Below, piece by piece: positions 55,995-62,962 of a stretch of DNA of 64,000 nucleotides; the first letter of the stretch is position 1, and each line of letters opens with the position of its first letter. The notes under the pieces were generated by a model that made no database searches, was not told the origin of the DNA, and worked only from the letters and a program-made list of their open reading frames with translations. A program made the position numbers and the translations under genes. The stretch lies in NCBI RefSeq assembly GCF_020400605.1, contig NZ_JAINRD010000002.1, positions 124,001-188,000 of the forward strand. The letters are read 5' to 3'. This DNA comes from Streptomyces aculeolatus (lineage in GTDB: Bacteria > Actinomycetota > Actinomycetes > Streptomycetales > Streptomycetaceae).

Positions 55995-56555
55995 TCAGCG
56001 GGCGAAGTAGCTCTCGACCTGGAGGCGCAGATCCTTGATGGCGTCCCGCTTCCGGGCGATCGGCTCGGTGTTGTAGTCGTTGCCGCAACTGATGATCCAG
56101 CCGGAGAAGTCGGCACCCTCCCGCTTGAAATGCCGCGTGGCCTCGGCGACCTGGACGACCTCGTAGGGCAGGTCCCGGCGGAGGATGTTCTCCAGGGCCA
56201 CCGCCGGGTCGATGGTCGGGTCGGACACCCACACGGCGGTGACGATCAGGCCCTCATCCACGTACTGCACGTTCGCAGCGTTGTACGCCCGACGCGCAGG
56301 CTGCTCGGTGACGACCCTGCGGACGGCGCGGGAGTGCCAGTCGGCTCGGCGCAGGACGGCGGTCCTGTTCCAGCTCTCGAGGCCGCAGTCGACGCGGACC
56401 GTCTTCTCGGTGACCTTGACGACTACACCGGTGCGCGAGTAGAGGCCACGCCCGTTGAACCCGGTCTCCCGGGTGGTGAACTGGAGGCGGTCGCCCTCGT
56501 GCACGTTGCTGAAGTCGACGCCCTCGTAGCGCGGCTTGGGCTCGGTCATGGTCAT
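55995..56555 (-). CDS. Hypothetical early protein (186 aa)
   Basis: A 186-residue protein. The N-terminal half is beta-rich (Gly-Asp-Arg-Leu-Gln-Phe-Thr, Val-Val-Val-Lys-Val-Thr-Glu-Lys-Thr-Val-Arg-Val-Asp) like a small SH3/KOW barrel; the C-terminal half is helical and ends with Lys/Arg-rich residues. It shares the GGAAGGACCGC leader. It may bind nucleic acid; not recognised. Confidence 0.6.
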   Translation of the reverse strand: MTMTEPKPRYEGVDFSNVHEGDRLQFTTRETGFNGRGLYSRTGVVVKVTEKTVRVDCGLESWNRTAVLRRADWHSRAVRRVVTEQPARRAYNAANVQYVDEGLIVTAVWVSDPTIDPAVALENILRRDLPYEVVQVAEATRHFKREGADFSGWIISCGNDYNTEPIARKRDAIKDLRLQVESYFAR

Positions 56556-56570
56556 CGCGGTCCTTCCGGG

Positions 56571-56915
56571 TCAGGCGGCGAGCAGCATGCGGGCGGCGGC
56601 GGTGTGGAAACAGCGGGCGGAGCGGAGCCCGGCCGGGCACGAACAGTGGCCGCGGGCGTCGGTGCGGTGTACGGCGGAGCCGTCCGTGGAGACGGCGAGG
56701 AACAGGGTGCGGCGGAGCGGGATGATCGCGGCGTCGGCGATGAGCTGCCGGGCGCTGGTGATCTGGTGGGGCTTGTAGTCGGCGAGGTCGGCGGCGGCGC
56801 GGCGGATCTTGGCGGCGCAGTGGGCGCCGTAGCCGCGGGCGACCGACGAGGGGGAACGAAGCGGCCGACGGCACCTCAGGCAGTGGGTGTGCTGGGTGGT
56901 GGTCGGCTGCTCCAT
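56571..56915 (-). CDS. SWIM-like zinc-finger protein
   Basis: A 114-residue protein. The N-terminal Cys-Leu-Arg-Cys-x-x-Pro-Leu...Tyr-Gly-x-x-Cys resembles the DUF6011-type knuckle, and the C-terminal Cys-Ser-Cys-x8-Cys-x-His-x3-Ala-Arg pattern fits a SWIM zinc finger. Between them is a strand-rich stretch. SWIM proteins bind DNA or protein and are common in actinophage early regions. It is divergent from the plus-strand operon at 57008. Confidence 0.65.
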   Translation of the reverse strand: MEQPTTTQHTHCLRCRRPLRSPSSVARGYGAHCAAKIRRAAADLADYKPHQITSARQLIADAAIIPLRRTLFLAVSTDGSAVHRTDARGHCSCPAGLRSARCFHTAAARMLLAA

Positions 56916-56976
56916 GGCGCCCCTCCCCTCCTGTGCGCTTCCCTGTTGCGATACACAGTAGCGGTTCGAGACTGGG

Positions 56977-56995
56977 AGCGCAACCCCATTGCGCT
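56977..56995. promoter_or_regulatory. Inverted repeat AGCGCAA-N5-TTGCGCT
   Basis: A perfect 7-bp inverted repeat in the 92-base divergent region between 56915 and 57008; further TTGCG copies lie at 56945 and 57003. Likely an operator, perhaps for the small helical protein encoded at 57008. Confidence 0.5.
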
Positions 56996-57007
56996 ACCAT
57001 GTTGCGC

Positions 57008-57244
57008 ATGGATCCCCTCGACGCTCTCGACCAGGCCACACGCCAGTACCAGCGCACCGAGGCCGCACACGAGAAGTCCCGCACCGCCGCGGTACAGGCG
57101 GTGCTCGCGGCCCTGCGAGCTGGAGAGCGCCCCACCGACGTGACCGACCGATCGCCGTTCACCGCGGCGTACGTGCGCCGCATCGCCCGGGAGAATGGCA
57201 TCGAGCCGGCCCGGCGCGGCCCGAAGAAGGAGACCGGATCATGA
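57008..57244 (+). CDS. Small HTH-like protein
   Basis: A 78-residue helical protein. Two long helices (Ala-Thr-Arg-Gln-Tyr-Gln-Arg-Thr-Glu-Ala-Ala) precede a segment that fits an HTH (Phe-Thr-Ala-Ala-Tyr-Val-Arg-Arg-Ile-Ala-Arg-Glu-Asn-Gly-Ile), with a basic tail. It is the first gene of a five-gene coupled operon and probably autoregulates through the AGCGCAA repeat upstream. ATG 56999, three codons earlier, is an alternative start. Confidence 0.6.
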   Translation: MDPLDALDQATRQYQRTEAAHEKSRTAAVQAVLAALRAGERPTDVTDRSPFTAAYVRRIARENGIEPARRGPKKETGS

Positions 57245-57522
57245 CCGACACCGCCGCCCCGTGGGAGATGCAGCACGAGGTGAAAGTGCTGAACCAGCGC
57301 CGCACACGCGCCGCCGAGCCCGACACGGAAGGTGTGCGCTGGCAGGAGGTGGAGCTGACCGGTCTCGTACACGGGCTGTGCAACTGCGGTGCCAGCACCG
57401 GGTGGGTGGAGCGTCCGGGGCCGGACGCTGAGGATGTGGTGGCGCTGCTGGGTGAGGGTTGCCGGGAGTGGTGGCGTGAGCAGTTGGCGCGCATTGCGGC
57501 CGAGGAGGTGCAGAGCGCATGA
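57241..57522 (+). CDS. Hypothetical early protein (93 aa)
   Basis: A 93-residue protein coupled by ATGA overlaps to the genes on both sides. It has Cys-Asn-Cys-Gly and one later Cys, an acidic centre and a helical end (Trp-Trp-Arg-Glu-Gln-Leu-Ala-Arg-Ile-Ala). A small zinc site is possible. Function unknown. Confidence 0.6.
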   Translation: MTDTAAPWEMQHEVKVLNQRRTRAAEPDTEGVRWQEVELTGLVHGLCNCGASTGWVERPGPDAEDVVALLGEGCREWWREQLARIAAEEVQSA

Positions 57523-57734
57523 CGTACCGCCCGTATCCGAACGCCGCGCGCGCACTGCGGCAGCTCGACCGCCACACGCGCCCCGAGTCGCAGCCACGCG
57601 TCAGCGTGCCGCCGATCCGCATCATGACGCCCGAACAGGCCGCTCGCTCGCTGGAGGCCATAGGCGCCGCCGTGCGGCCGATCAGTGAGGCCATGGAGCG
57701 CGCTGCCACTGCTGCTGCGAGGCGCGTGCGGTGA
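57519..57734 (+). CDS. Hypothetical early protein (71 aa)
   Basis: A 71-residue basic protein, third in the coupled operon (ATGA overlap at its start, GTGA at its end). The C-terminal half is a long helix (Glu-Gln-Ala-Ala-Arg-Ser-Leu-Glu-Ala-Ile-Gly-Ala-Ala-Val). No cysteines and no family recognised. Confidence 0.6.
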   Translation: MTYRPYPNAARALRQLDRHTRPESQPRVSVPPIRIMTPEQAARSLEAIGAAVRPISEAMERAATAAARRVR

Positions 57735-58129
57735 CCGCTGATCTTGTGGCGTTCCTCCGCGCCCGACTCGACGACTCCCACGCCGCACTCATCCGGTACC
57801 GCGACGGCCACGACGGGCCGTGCCTCAACATGCCGGGCCAGCGCCCCGAGGACTACGACGAGTACGACTCGTGCTACCTGCATATCGAGACCGCGGGAGC
57901 TACGCCGTACCGGGACGTGGCGTTCGGGCTCGCCGACATCGACGCCAAGCGGCGGATCCTTGACCTGCATCACGCCGAGCTGGTCGAGGTGACCAACGCG
58001 GACGGCGACGAGCGGTCGGGCCGTTGGTGTTCCGAGTGCGACGGCGAGCAGTTCCCCTGCCAGACGCTGCGCCTGCTCGCCGTGCCGCACGCCGGGCACC
58101 CGGAATGGCGCTCGGAGTGGCGGCCGTGA
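57731..58129 (+). CDS. DUF6221-family protein
   Basis: A 132-residue protein from GTG 57731. It starts Asp-Leu-Val-Ala-Phe-Leu-Arg-Ala-Arg-Leu-Asp, has Asp-Ala-Lys-Arg-Arg-Ile-Leu-Asp-Leu-His in the middle and ends Cys-x2-Cys...Pro-Cys-Gln-Thr-Leu-Arg-Leu-Leu-Ala-Val-Pro then Arg-Ser-Glu-Trp-Arg-Pro. This is the DUF6221 pattern, widespread in Streptomyces phages and integrated elements, function unknown. The Cys residues may bind zinc. Confidence 0.75.
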   Translation: MTADLVAFLRARLDDSHAALIRYRDGHDGPCLNMPGQRPEDYDEYDSCYLHIETAGATPYRDVAFGLADIDAKRRILDLHHAELVEVTNADGDERSGRWCSECDGEQFPCQTLRLLAVPHAGHPEWRSEWRP

Positions 58130-58461
58130 GGACTCCCCCACGGAACCCCATACCGGCGCCCGGCGAACTCTGCTGCGAGGCTCGCACTCTGCCATCCGAC
58201 CCGCCGTGCGAGGCCACCGCGACCCTGCACATCGCATGGCTACTCGCCCCCCGCGGCCATTTCACACTGGTCTGCGACCGCCACATGACCGAGCTGGCGA
58301 GCGTGTACGACTGGGTTGACCGGCACCCGGCCAACATCATGTGCAGCATGCCGGGCACCGGGTGGCTGAGTGGCGAGCCGAGCCGCTGCGTCATCGCGCC
58401 GACTGCCGAGCCGACCGTCAGACGTCGCCGTCGGAACCGTTGGCGCCCCGGGAGGCGGTAG
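58126..58461 (+). CDS. Hypothetical Cys/His protein (111 aa)
   Basis: A 111-residue protein whose GTG start overlaps the DUF6221 stop. Cys-Cys, Cys, then Cys-Asp-Arg-His and later Cys residues suggest a zinc-bound core; Leu-His-Ile-Ala-Trp-Leu-Leu and Phe-Thr-Leu-Val-Cys are buried strands. The last 20 residues are Arg-rich. It closes the coupled plus-strand operon and converges on the small membrane gene at 58499. Confidence 0.55.
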   Translation: MRTPPRNPIPAPGELCCEARTLPSDPPCEATATLHIAWLLAPRGHFTLVCDRHMTELASVYDWVDRHPANIMCSMPGTGWLSGEPSRCVIAPTAEPTVRRRRRNRWRPGRR

Positions 58462-58498
58462 GGGGCGTGTCGTGGTCGGCGCGCCCCCTCCCGCATAT

Positions 58499-58672
58499 TC
58501 ACTGCCGTACGGCTCGCCGTACGCCGGCCGCGCCTGCGACGGCGAGGAGCACGCCAGCCCACACGGCGCGTTTCGTCCCGGTGTCGTCGACCGTGAGGGC
58601 CGCGGTCGCGGCGAGGGCGGTGGCTGTGGCGCCGGTGGTGAGGCAGTAGACGGCGAGGCGCAGGCGCGTCAC
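58499..58672 (-). CDS. Small two-helix membrane protein (57 aa)
   Basis: A 57-residue protein from GTG 58672 that overlaps the upstream stop (GTGA). Two hydrophobic helices (5-25 and 35-50) with Arg at both ends. It is the last gene of the minus-strand early operon. Function unknown. Confidence 0.55.
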   Translation of the reverse strand: MTRLRLAVYCLTTGATATALAATAALTVDDTGTKRAVWAGVLLAVAGAAGVRRAVRQ

Positions 58673-58965
58673 GTCGCGGGGCCTTCCTCCTCGGGGACGT
58701 GGAGGCCGTCGGGCGGGGGCACGAGCAGCGGCGTCTCCCGCTGCTCCTGCGCGGCGTCGTTGGTCGCCGGGTCGTGGTACTTGTGGCCGTCCTCGTTCCG
58801 CAGGAACGCCGTATACCGGATGACGCGCACGCCGTCGGTGCTGGTGGCGAGGGTGAGTTCCGTGGGGGTGGCGCCGTCGTCGCTGGGGACGTCGGCGGGG
58901 TTGATGTTGTTGGCGGTGAGCCAGGCGTTGTAGGCGTCGCTGCGGGCCTTGAGGTTGATGGCCAT
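58669..58965 (-). CDS. Hypothetical early protein (98 aa)
   Basis: A 98-residue acidic protein. It has an N-terminal helix (Leu-Lys-Ala-Arg-Ser-Asp-Ala-Tyr-Asn-Ala-Trp-Leu), a strand pair (Val-Arg-Val-Ile-Arg-Tyr-Thr-Ala-Phe-Leu-Arg) and a Pro/Glu-rich tail. GGAGA lies before ATG 58965. Not recognised. Confidence 0.6.
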   Translation of the reverse strand: MAINLKARSDAYNAWLTANNINPADVPSDDGATPTELTLATSTDGVRVIRYTAFLRNEDGHKYHDPATNDAAQEQRETPLLVPPPDGLHVPEEEGPAT

Positions 58966-58967
58966 GG

Positions 58968-60149
58968 TCAGTTCTCCTTCGGGGTGTCGGTGTGCGGGGT
59001 GGTGCCGGCGTGCTGGTCGGTCCACAGGGTTTGCCCGTGGTCGGTGTCGGGGCCGGTGTGGTTGCCGGCGTGTCCGGCGGTGCGGATGCAGTGGAGGGTG
59101 TCGTCACCGGGGATGTGGGGGCCGGTGATGGTGGCGGTGCAGGTGAGCATGGGCTCGGTCTCCTTCAGGTTGAGTGCGGTGCGGACGGCGTCGGCAGCCT
59201 GGTCCATGTCGATGCAGGCGTTCGGGTCCTGGGCGGTGCGGGCCCAGTCGTCGGCGAGCGCCTGCGTGCGCTGTACCGCGGCCTCGATCTGCTCGCGCTG
59301 GTCGATGGCCGTGGTGAGTTCGTTCTTGAGCCGGCGTTCGGTGTCGGCGTGGAGGGCGGAGACGCGGCGCAGCTCGGCCTCGGCGTGGGCGAGGAGCACG
59401 GCGCGGCCGACTTCGAGTGCGTCCGTCAGGTAGCCGGCTAGATCGCTGTGGGTCCAGCCCGCGGGGTGATCGTCGATGAACTTGGCGATCGCCGAGGCGA
59501 TCGCGCCGCGCAGCGTGCCGGCGGGCGGGGCGGGGGCTGCGCACGTCCCGTCAGGTGAGTCCTCGCACGGGCTGCCGTGCCCGGTGTGGGCGGGACTCGC
59601 TCCCGCGGCCTGATCCGTCCATGCCTGGTAGGCGCCCGAGCCCCGGTCGCCCGAGCTGTGCCCGCCCGGGTGTCCGGTGGGACGGTCGCACGCCCACTGC
59701 ATGTGGTAGTTGACGTAGCGGGCGGTGCACGTCTTGGGGTCGAGGCTCTGTGCGCCCGCCTGAGGCCCGTTCTCGCGTTCCGGGTAGCTGGAGTCCACCT
59801 CGGTCCGTTCGGCCCTCTCGCGGGCGCCTGGCGCCGTTCCCGGGGCATCGGGGCGCGGGGAGGCTGCGGCGGTCTGCGGTGACTGCCGCAGAACCGGCCG
59901 TTCGGCGATGGCTGCGATGCGCTTCGCGTAGGCGTCGAAGACCGCGAAGCCGTCGGGCCCGGTGTCGGCCGGGCGGCGGCGCAGTTCGTTGCGGAGTTCG
60001 ACGGCGGCGCGCTTGCGGTCCGGGGTGAAGTCCCAGCGGGTGGCGAGCGCGGAGGCGCGTCGGACGGCGGCCTCGGCGTAGAGGACGCGCTCGTGCAGGG
60101 CGTCCAACTCGTCGTCGGTGATCGTGCTCGCGGTCGGGCGGTCGGTCAC
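58968..60149 (-). CDS. Large early protein with two C-x5-G-H-x-G-x-H motifs
   Basis: A 393-residue protein from GTG 60149 (GTGA overlap). The N-terminal 100 residues and a segment at about 230-325 are helical/coiled coil. Two similar Cys/His motifs occur, Cys-Asp-Arg-Pro-Thr-Gly-His-Pro-Gly-Gly-His near 150 and Cys-Ile-Arg-Thr-Ala-Gly-His-Ala-Gly-Asn-His near 360, each with an upstream Thr-Cys-Thr-Ala, so each could hold a zinc. Pro-rich linkers separate the parts. I do not know a function; it may be a scaffold or nucleic-acid-binding protein. Confidence 0.6.
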   Translation of the reverse strand: MTDRPTASTITDDELDALHERVLYAEAAVRRASALATRWDFTPDRKRAAVELRNELRRRPADTGPDGFAVFDAYAKRIAAIAERPVLRQSPQTAAASPRPDAPGTAPGARERAERTEVDSSYPERENGPQAGAQSLDPKTCTARYVNYHMQWACDRPTGHPGGHSSGDRGSGAYQAWTDQAAGASPAHTGHGSPCEDSPDGTCAAPAPPAGTLRGAIASAIAKFIDDHPAGWTHSDLAGYLTDALEVGRAVLLAHAEAELRRVSALHADTERRLKNELTTAIDQREQIEAAVQRTQALADDWARTAQDPNACIDMDQAADAVRTALNLKETEPMLTCTATITGPHIPGDDTLHCIRTAGHAGNHTGPDTDHGQTLWTDQHAGTTPHTDTPKEN

Positions 60150-60343
60150 GGCCTGACCCCCGGGGTGGCGAACTGCTCCGACACCGCGCGCAGCAGCGGC
60201 TCCCACCGGCCCCGCTGGAGCGCCGCGCCCTCGCACGACAGGTACGGGGCGTGGACGGTCCGGCAGGTGGCGCACAGCGGGAGGGGCGGGTCGATGTGCC
60301 GGACGGTGATCTCTACGGTCGACCAGTCGATCGGGGTGGTCAT
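60146..60343 (-). CDS. Hypothetical early protein (65 aa)
   Basis: A 65-residue protein with Cys-Ala-Thr-Cys and a later Cys, a strand (Val-Glu-Ile-Thr-Val-Arg-His-Ile) and a helical end. ATGA and GTGA overlaps link it to both neighbours. Function unknown. Confidence 0.55.
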   Translation of the reverse strand: MTTPIDWSTVEITVRHIDPPLPLCATCRTVHAPYLSCEGAALQRGRWEPLLRAVSEQFATPGVRP

Positions 60344-60519
60344 GGGCGGGCCTTTCGTCGGTTGCGGATGGTGTGGGGGGTGGGGAGTCCGAGGCGTTCC
60401 CAGGTGTTGACAGCTTCGGCGGCGGCGTGGACGGGGAGCCAGAGGATTTCGGTGGGCTGTCGCCACCACGGGCGGGGCGGCGGCCACGCACCCAGAGGGA
60501 GGGGGCGGCGGCGGGTCAC
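60340..60519 (-). CDS. Hypothetical early protein (59 aa)
   Basis: A 59-residue basic protein rich in Pro and Trp (Trp-Pro-Pro-Pro-Arg-Pro-Trp-Trp-Arg-Gln-Pro), then a helix (Ala-Ala-Glu-Ala-Val-Asn-Thr-Trp-Glu-Arg-Leu). Coupled to its neighbours by GTGA and ATGA overlaps. Function unknown. Confidence 0.5.
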   Translation of the reverse strand: MTRRRPLPLGAWPPPRPWWRQPTEILWLPVHAAAEAVNTWERLGLPTPHTIRNRRKARP

Positions 60520-60857
60520 AGCGGCTCCCCGGCGGCGAGGCGCAGGAGCACGGCGGCGTGGCAGTGGTCCGGCTCGCCCGGCTCCGGCAGCGGGCACCAG
60601 CACGCCAGGTCGCGGTCGGCCAGGTGCTCGCGGATCTCCTCGTCCGACGGGTACGCGACGACGTGTTCGGGATGGGGATGGTCGGCGCGGGTGGCGAGGA
60701 GGACCGTGAACAGCCTGGCGGCGTGCGCCCGTTCCTCCGGCGAGCCGCCGTAGGCGGGGAACGGGTTGCCCCACTTGCCGGGGCGGCCGACGTACACGGC
60801 GCCGGGCGGCATGCCGGGCTGGCCCCGGCGGCGGGTGCGTTGCACTCGGGTGGGCAT
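60516..60857 (-). CDS. DUF4326-domain protein
   Basis: A 113-residue protein with the family signature Val-Tyr-Val-Gly-Arg-Pro-Gly-Lys-Trp-Gly-Asn-Pro-Phe near the start and Leu-Ala-Cys-Trp-Cys-Pro-Leu...Cys-His-Ala-x3-Leu-Leu near the end. DUF4326 proteins are common in phages and plasmids; the conserved Cys/His suggest a metal site, and the reaction is unknown. It is coupled to the neighbours by GTGA and TGATG overlaps. Confidence 0.8.
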   Translation of the reverse strand: MPTRVQRTRRRGQPGMPPGAVYVGRPGKWGNPFPAYGGSPEERAHAARLFTVLLATRADHPHPEHVVAYPSDEEIREHLADRDLACWCPLPEPGEPDHCHAAVLLRLAAGEPL

Positions 60858-61129
60858 CAGGTCTCCTTGGGGGCTCGGGTGCGGAGTACGACGACACCCC
60901 ACCGGCGCGGCCCGGGCTCCACGGTCCAGCCGGCGCGGTTGAGGGCGCGTTCGGTGTGGACGGCGTCGAGGCCGTTGACGAACGCAATGAGGTGCGCGCC
61001 GTGGTGCTGCGGGTCGGGCGTGATGGCCGGGGCGATGGCGGGTTCGAGGTACCGGACCGCGCGGCGGTCAACGACCGCGGCATCGGCGATCCCCTGGAGC
61101 GCCGCGGCGGGGGTGATGGTCGTGGTCAC
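60857..61129 (-). CDS. Hypothetical early protein (90 aa)
   Basis: A 90-residue alpha/beta protein from GTG 61129. Hydrophobic strands (Ala-His-Leu-Ile-Ala-Phe-Val-Asn, Trp-Gly-Val-Val-Val-Leu-Arg) and a helix Glu-Arg-Ala-Leu-Asn-Arg-Ala-Gly-Trp. It overlaps both neighbours. Not recognised. Confidence 0.55.
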   Translation of the reverse strand: MTTTITPAAALQGIADAAVVDRRAVRYLEPAIAPAITPDPQHHGAHLIAFVNGLDAVHTERALNRAGWTVEPGPRRWGVVVLRTRAPKET

Positions 61130-61548
61130 GGCTGCTGGCCTCCGATCGCCCGCGCCACCGCGAGGGCTTCGGGCTTCACCGCTCCCGGGCCGGACGCCAA
61201 CCACGCCACGGCGTCCGGGTGGTCGGCGATGACCCAGATCTCCTTGGCGGCCGTCGCGCAGGCTTCGTGGCGGGCGGCCTCCGACTCCAGCCACGCGGCG
61301 AGCGCCAGCGCCACGCCCGGGTGCATCGCCGCGATGAAGTCGGCGTCGGTCAGGCGCTCAACGCCGCCGCCCTCGTACCCGCTGTCAACGATGTCGCGTT
61401 CGCCGGGCGAGGTGCCGATACCGGCTTCGAAGCCGAGGACGTCGACGCCAGCCTCGTACTCCGTCGCGTGCCACGGGCCGGGCGCGGCTGCTTCGGCGAG
61501 GGCCCGGAGCTTCTGCGCTGCGGCGCGCAGTTCGGCCGCCGCGCTCAC
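61126..61548 (-). CDS. Ead/Ea22-like early protein
   Basis: A 140-residue protein from GTG 61548. The start (Leu-Arg-Ala-Leu-Ala-Glu-Ala-Ala-Ala-Pro-Gly-Pro-Trp) and the later Ala-Asp-Phe-Ile-Ala-Ala-Met-His-Pro-Gly-Val-Ala-Leu-Ala-Leu match the Ead/Ea22-like pattern found in many temperate phage early regions. Function not established. GTGA overlaps join it to both neighbours. Confidence 0.7.
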   Translation of the reverse strand: MSAAAELRAAAQKLRALAEAAAPGPWHATEYEAGVDVLGFEAGIGTSPGERDIVDSGYEGGGVERLTDADFIAAMHPGVALALAAWLESEAARHEACATAAKEIWVIADHPDAVAWLASGPGAVKPEALAVARAIGGQQP

Positions 61549-61958
61549 CGGCCCTCCCCCTCGTCGCCACGGCGCAGCACGTCCGACACCGTGAACCCGT
61601 TCAACGTCACCAACGGCGCCGCCGCCTCCGCCAACCGCAGCGCCTCCTCCAGCGAGAACCGGTGCCCGGCCAGCCACTCGTCAGTGCGCTCAGACGGCCG
61701 CGACTCCCACGACCACTCGCCATCCGCACCAAGGCACTGCGAGTGCCGCACCACGGCCCACAGGCCCCGGCCGCGGTACTCCACGCCGAGGTTCCACAGG
61801 TGCCGCTCGGGGTGGTCGGTGGGCAGGCACGACACCTCGTAGCGGGTCGCGAACGCGGTAGCCGGCGGGAGGGTGGGGGCTTCGTCCTGGGCCCGCTGCT
61901 CGGAGGCGCGGATCGCGGCTCGGACCTGGTTCTCGTCGGGCGGGGTGGTCGTGTTCAT
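61545..61958 (-). CDS. Hypothetical early protein (137 aa)
   Basis: A 137-residue protein. The N-terminus is helical and acidic; the centre has strands with Trp and Cys (Trp-Asn-Leu-Gly-Val-Glu-Tyr-Arg-Gly-Arg-Gly-Leu-Trp-Ala-Val-Val) and the end a helix (Ser-Leu-Glu-Glu-Ala-Leu-Arg-Leu-Ala-Glu-Ala-Ala). ATG 61958 is preceded by a small hairpin. Unlike its neighbours, it does not overlap the upstream gene, so a promoter may lie in the 73-base gap. Confidence 0.55.
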   Translation of the reverse strand: MNTTTPPDENQVRAAIRASEQRAQDEAPTLPPATAFATRYEVSCLPTDHPERHLWNLGVEYRGRGLWAVVRHSQCLGADGEWSWESRPSERTDEWLAGHRFSLEEALRLAEAAAPLVTLNGFTVSDVLRRGDEGEGR

Positions 61959-61971
61959 GCCTACTCCAATC

Positions 61972-61991
61972 GTGCCAGCATTCACTGGCAC
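61972..61991. promoter_or_regulatory. Inverted repeat GTGCCAG-N6-CTGGCAC
   Basis: A perfect 7-bp inverted repeat in the only sizeable gap of the early operon, 14 bases upstream of ATG 61958. It may be an operator or a leader hairpin. Confidence 0.4.
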
Positions 61992-62031
61992 AGTCGTGCT
62001 GTCAGTTGCGTCGGGCGGCCGTTGCCCCGGG

Positions 62032-62283
62032 TCAAGCCGCCTTTCCAGGCGCCTGATCAGCGGTTTCGGGGACGGCGGTGAGCCGTCGGCGGGGGTCGTG
62101 TTCGCCGTCGTTCCAGCCGGCGAGGGCGTGGGCGAGGGCGGCGTAGTGGCGGATCTGGTCTTCCTTCGTGGTGGGTTCGAGGTGGTCGGGGAGGTGGGGT
62201 GGTTGGGGTTGGTCGGGTATGGGTCCGCCGAACTGCCCGGTGGGGATCTCCTCGGCAAGGAGCCGCTCGTACGGGGTGCTCAT
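62032..62283 (-). CDS. Hypothetical early protein (83 aa)
   Basis: An 83-residue protein. Helical start (Tyr-Glu-Arg-Leu-Leu-Ala-Glu-Glu-Ile), Pro-rich middle, then Ile-Arg-His-Tyr-Ala-Ala-Leu-Ala-His-Ala-Leu-Ala-Gly-Trp. It overlaps the preceding gene by four bases (ATGA). Not recognised. Confidence 0.55.
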   Translation of the reverse strand: MSTPYERLLAEEIPTGQFGGPIPDQPQPPHLPDHLEPTTKEDQIRHYAALAHALAGWNDGEHDPRRRLTAVPETADQAPGKAA

Positions 62284-62666
62284 CCGTCCTCCAGCGGCAG
62301 TTCGGCTTGCAGGGCTTCGGTGGCCGTGCAGCGGCGGCAGACCTCGGGCCAGTGGATCGACAGCGACCCGAGGGCGATGGCGCGTTGGTGCTTGACGTGG
62401 GCGGCGAGGGTGCCGTGGGCGGCCATGTCGTCGATCGCGTCGGGGGTCATGAGCGGTTCGTCGAGCGGGTCGTGGCAGCCGCAGGGGCAGCCGGGTTCGC
62501 CGGGGAGGCCGAGGGCGAGGAGGTGGGCCCAGCAGGCGTGGTGCTTGTGCTGGCGGCAGGCGGGGCAGATCGTCGTGTTGTGGCCGAAGGGGACGATGAC
62601 TTTGCCGGGGCGGAGTTCGGAGTTCTGGGGTCGGTAGCCGCGGGTGCGGCCTGATCCGCGGGTCAT
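62280..62666 (-). CDS. Zinc-binding early protein (128 aa)
   Basis: A 128-residue protein with Cys-Pro-Ala-Cys-x3-Lys-His-His-Ala-Cys-Trp, Cys-Pro-Cys-Gly-Cys-His and Cys-Arg-Arg-Cys, eight Cys and several His, enough for two zinc sites. The ends are basic. Overlaps both neighbours by four bases. Such clusters suggest a nucleic-acid-binding accessory of replication, but no family is recognised. Confidence 0.6.
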   Translation of the reverse strand: MTRGSGRTRGYRPQNSELRPGKVIVPFGHNTTICPACRQHKHHACWAHLLALGLPGEPGCPCGCHDPLDEPLMTPDAIDDMAAHGTLAAHVKHQRAIALGSLSIHWPEVCRRCTATEALQAELPLEDG

Positions 62667-62962
62667 GGCGTGGTCTCTTCCGGCTCGGTGGGCGTGGTGT
62701 GGCTGCGGAGTGCGGCGCGTGCTGCTGCGGCGTGGCGGCGTACGGCGTCGGGGCCGGCGGGGCGTGCGGGCGTACGCCAGTCGTCGGCGGGCGCGGGGGG
62801 TGCGGCGGCGGTGGGGCGCCAGCCGTGGGAGCGGAGCGCGGTGACGTACTCCTGCGCGAGCACCTCGGGGTCGGGGCGTTCGTCGGCGGGGGCTTCGTCG
62901 CGGCGGCGGATGCGGGCGGCGAGGCTGGTGATGGCGTCGCGGTCGGCGGGGTCGGGGGTCAT
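62663..62962 (-). CDS. Hypothetical protein downstream of the replication gene (99 aa)
   Basis: A 99-residue helical protein. The first half (Asp-Ala-Ile-Thr-Ser-Leu-Ala-Ala-Arg-Ile-Arg-Arg-Arg-Asp) is charged; Val-Leu-Ala-Gln-Glu-Tyr-Val-Thr-Ala-Leu-Arg-Ser-His-Gly-Trp is a conserved-looking helix; the rest is Ala/Pro-rich. It is coupled by ATGA to the replication-type gene, in the position where phages often carry a helicase loader, although no ATPase motif is present. Confidence 0.55.
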   Translation of the reverse strand: MTPDPADRDAITSLAARIRRRDEAPADERPDPEVLAQEYVTALRSHGWRPTAAAPPAPADDWRTPARPAGPDAVRRHAAAARAALRSHTTPTEPEETTP

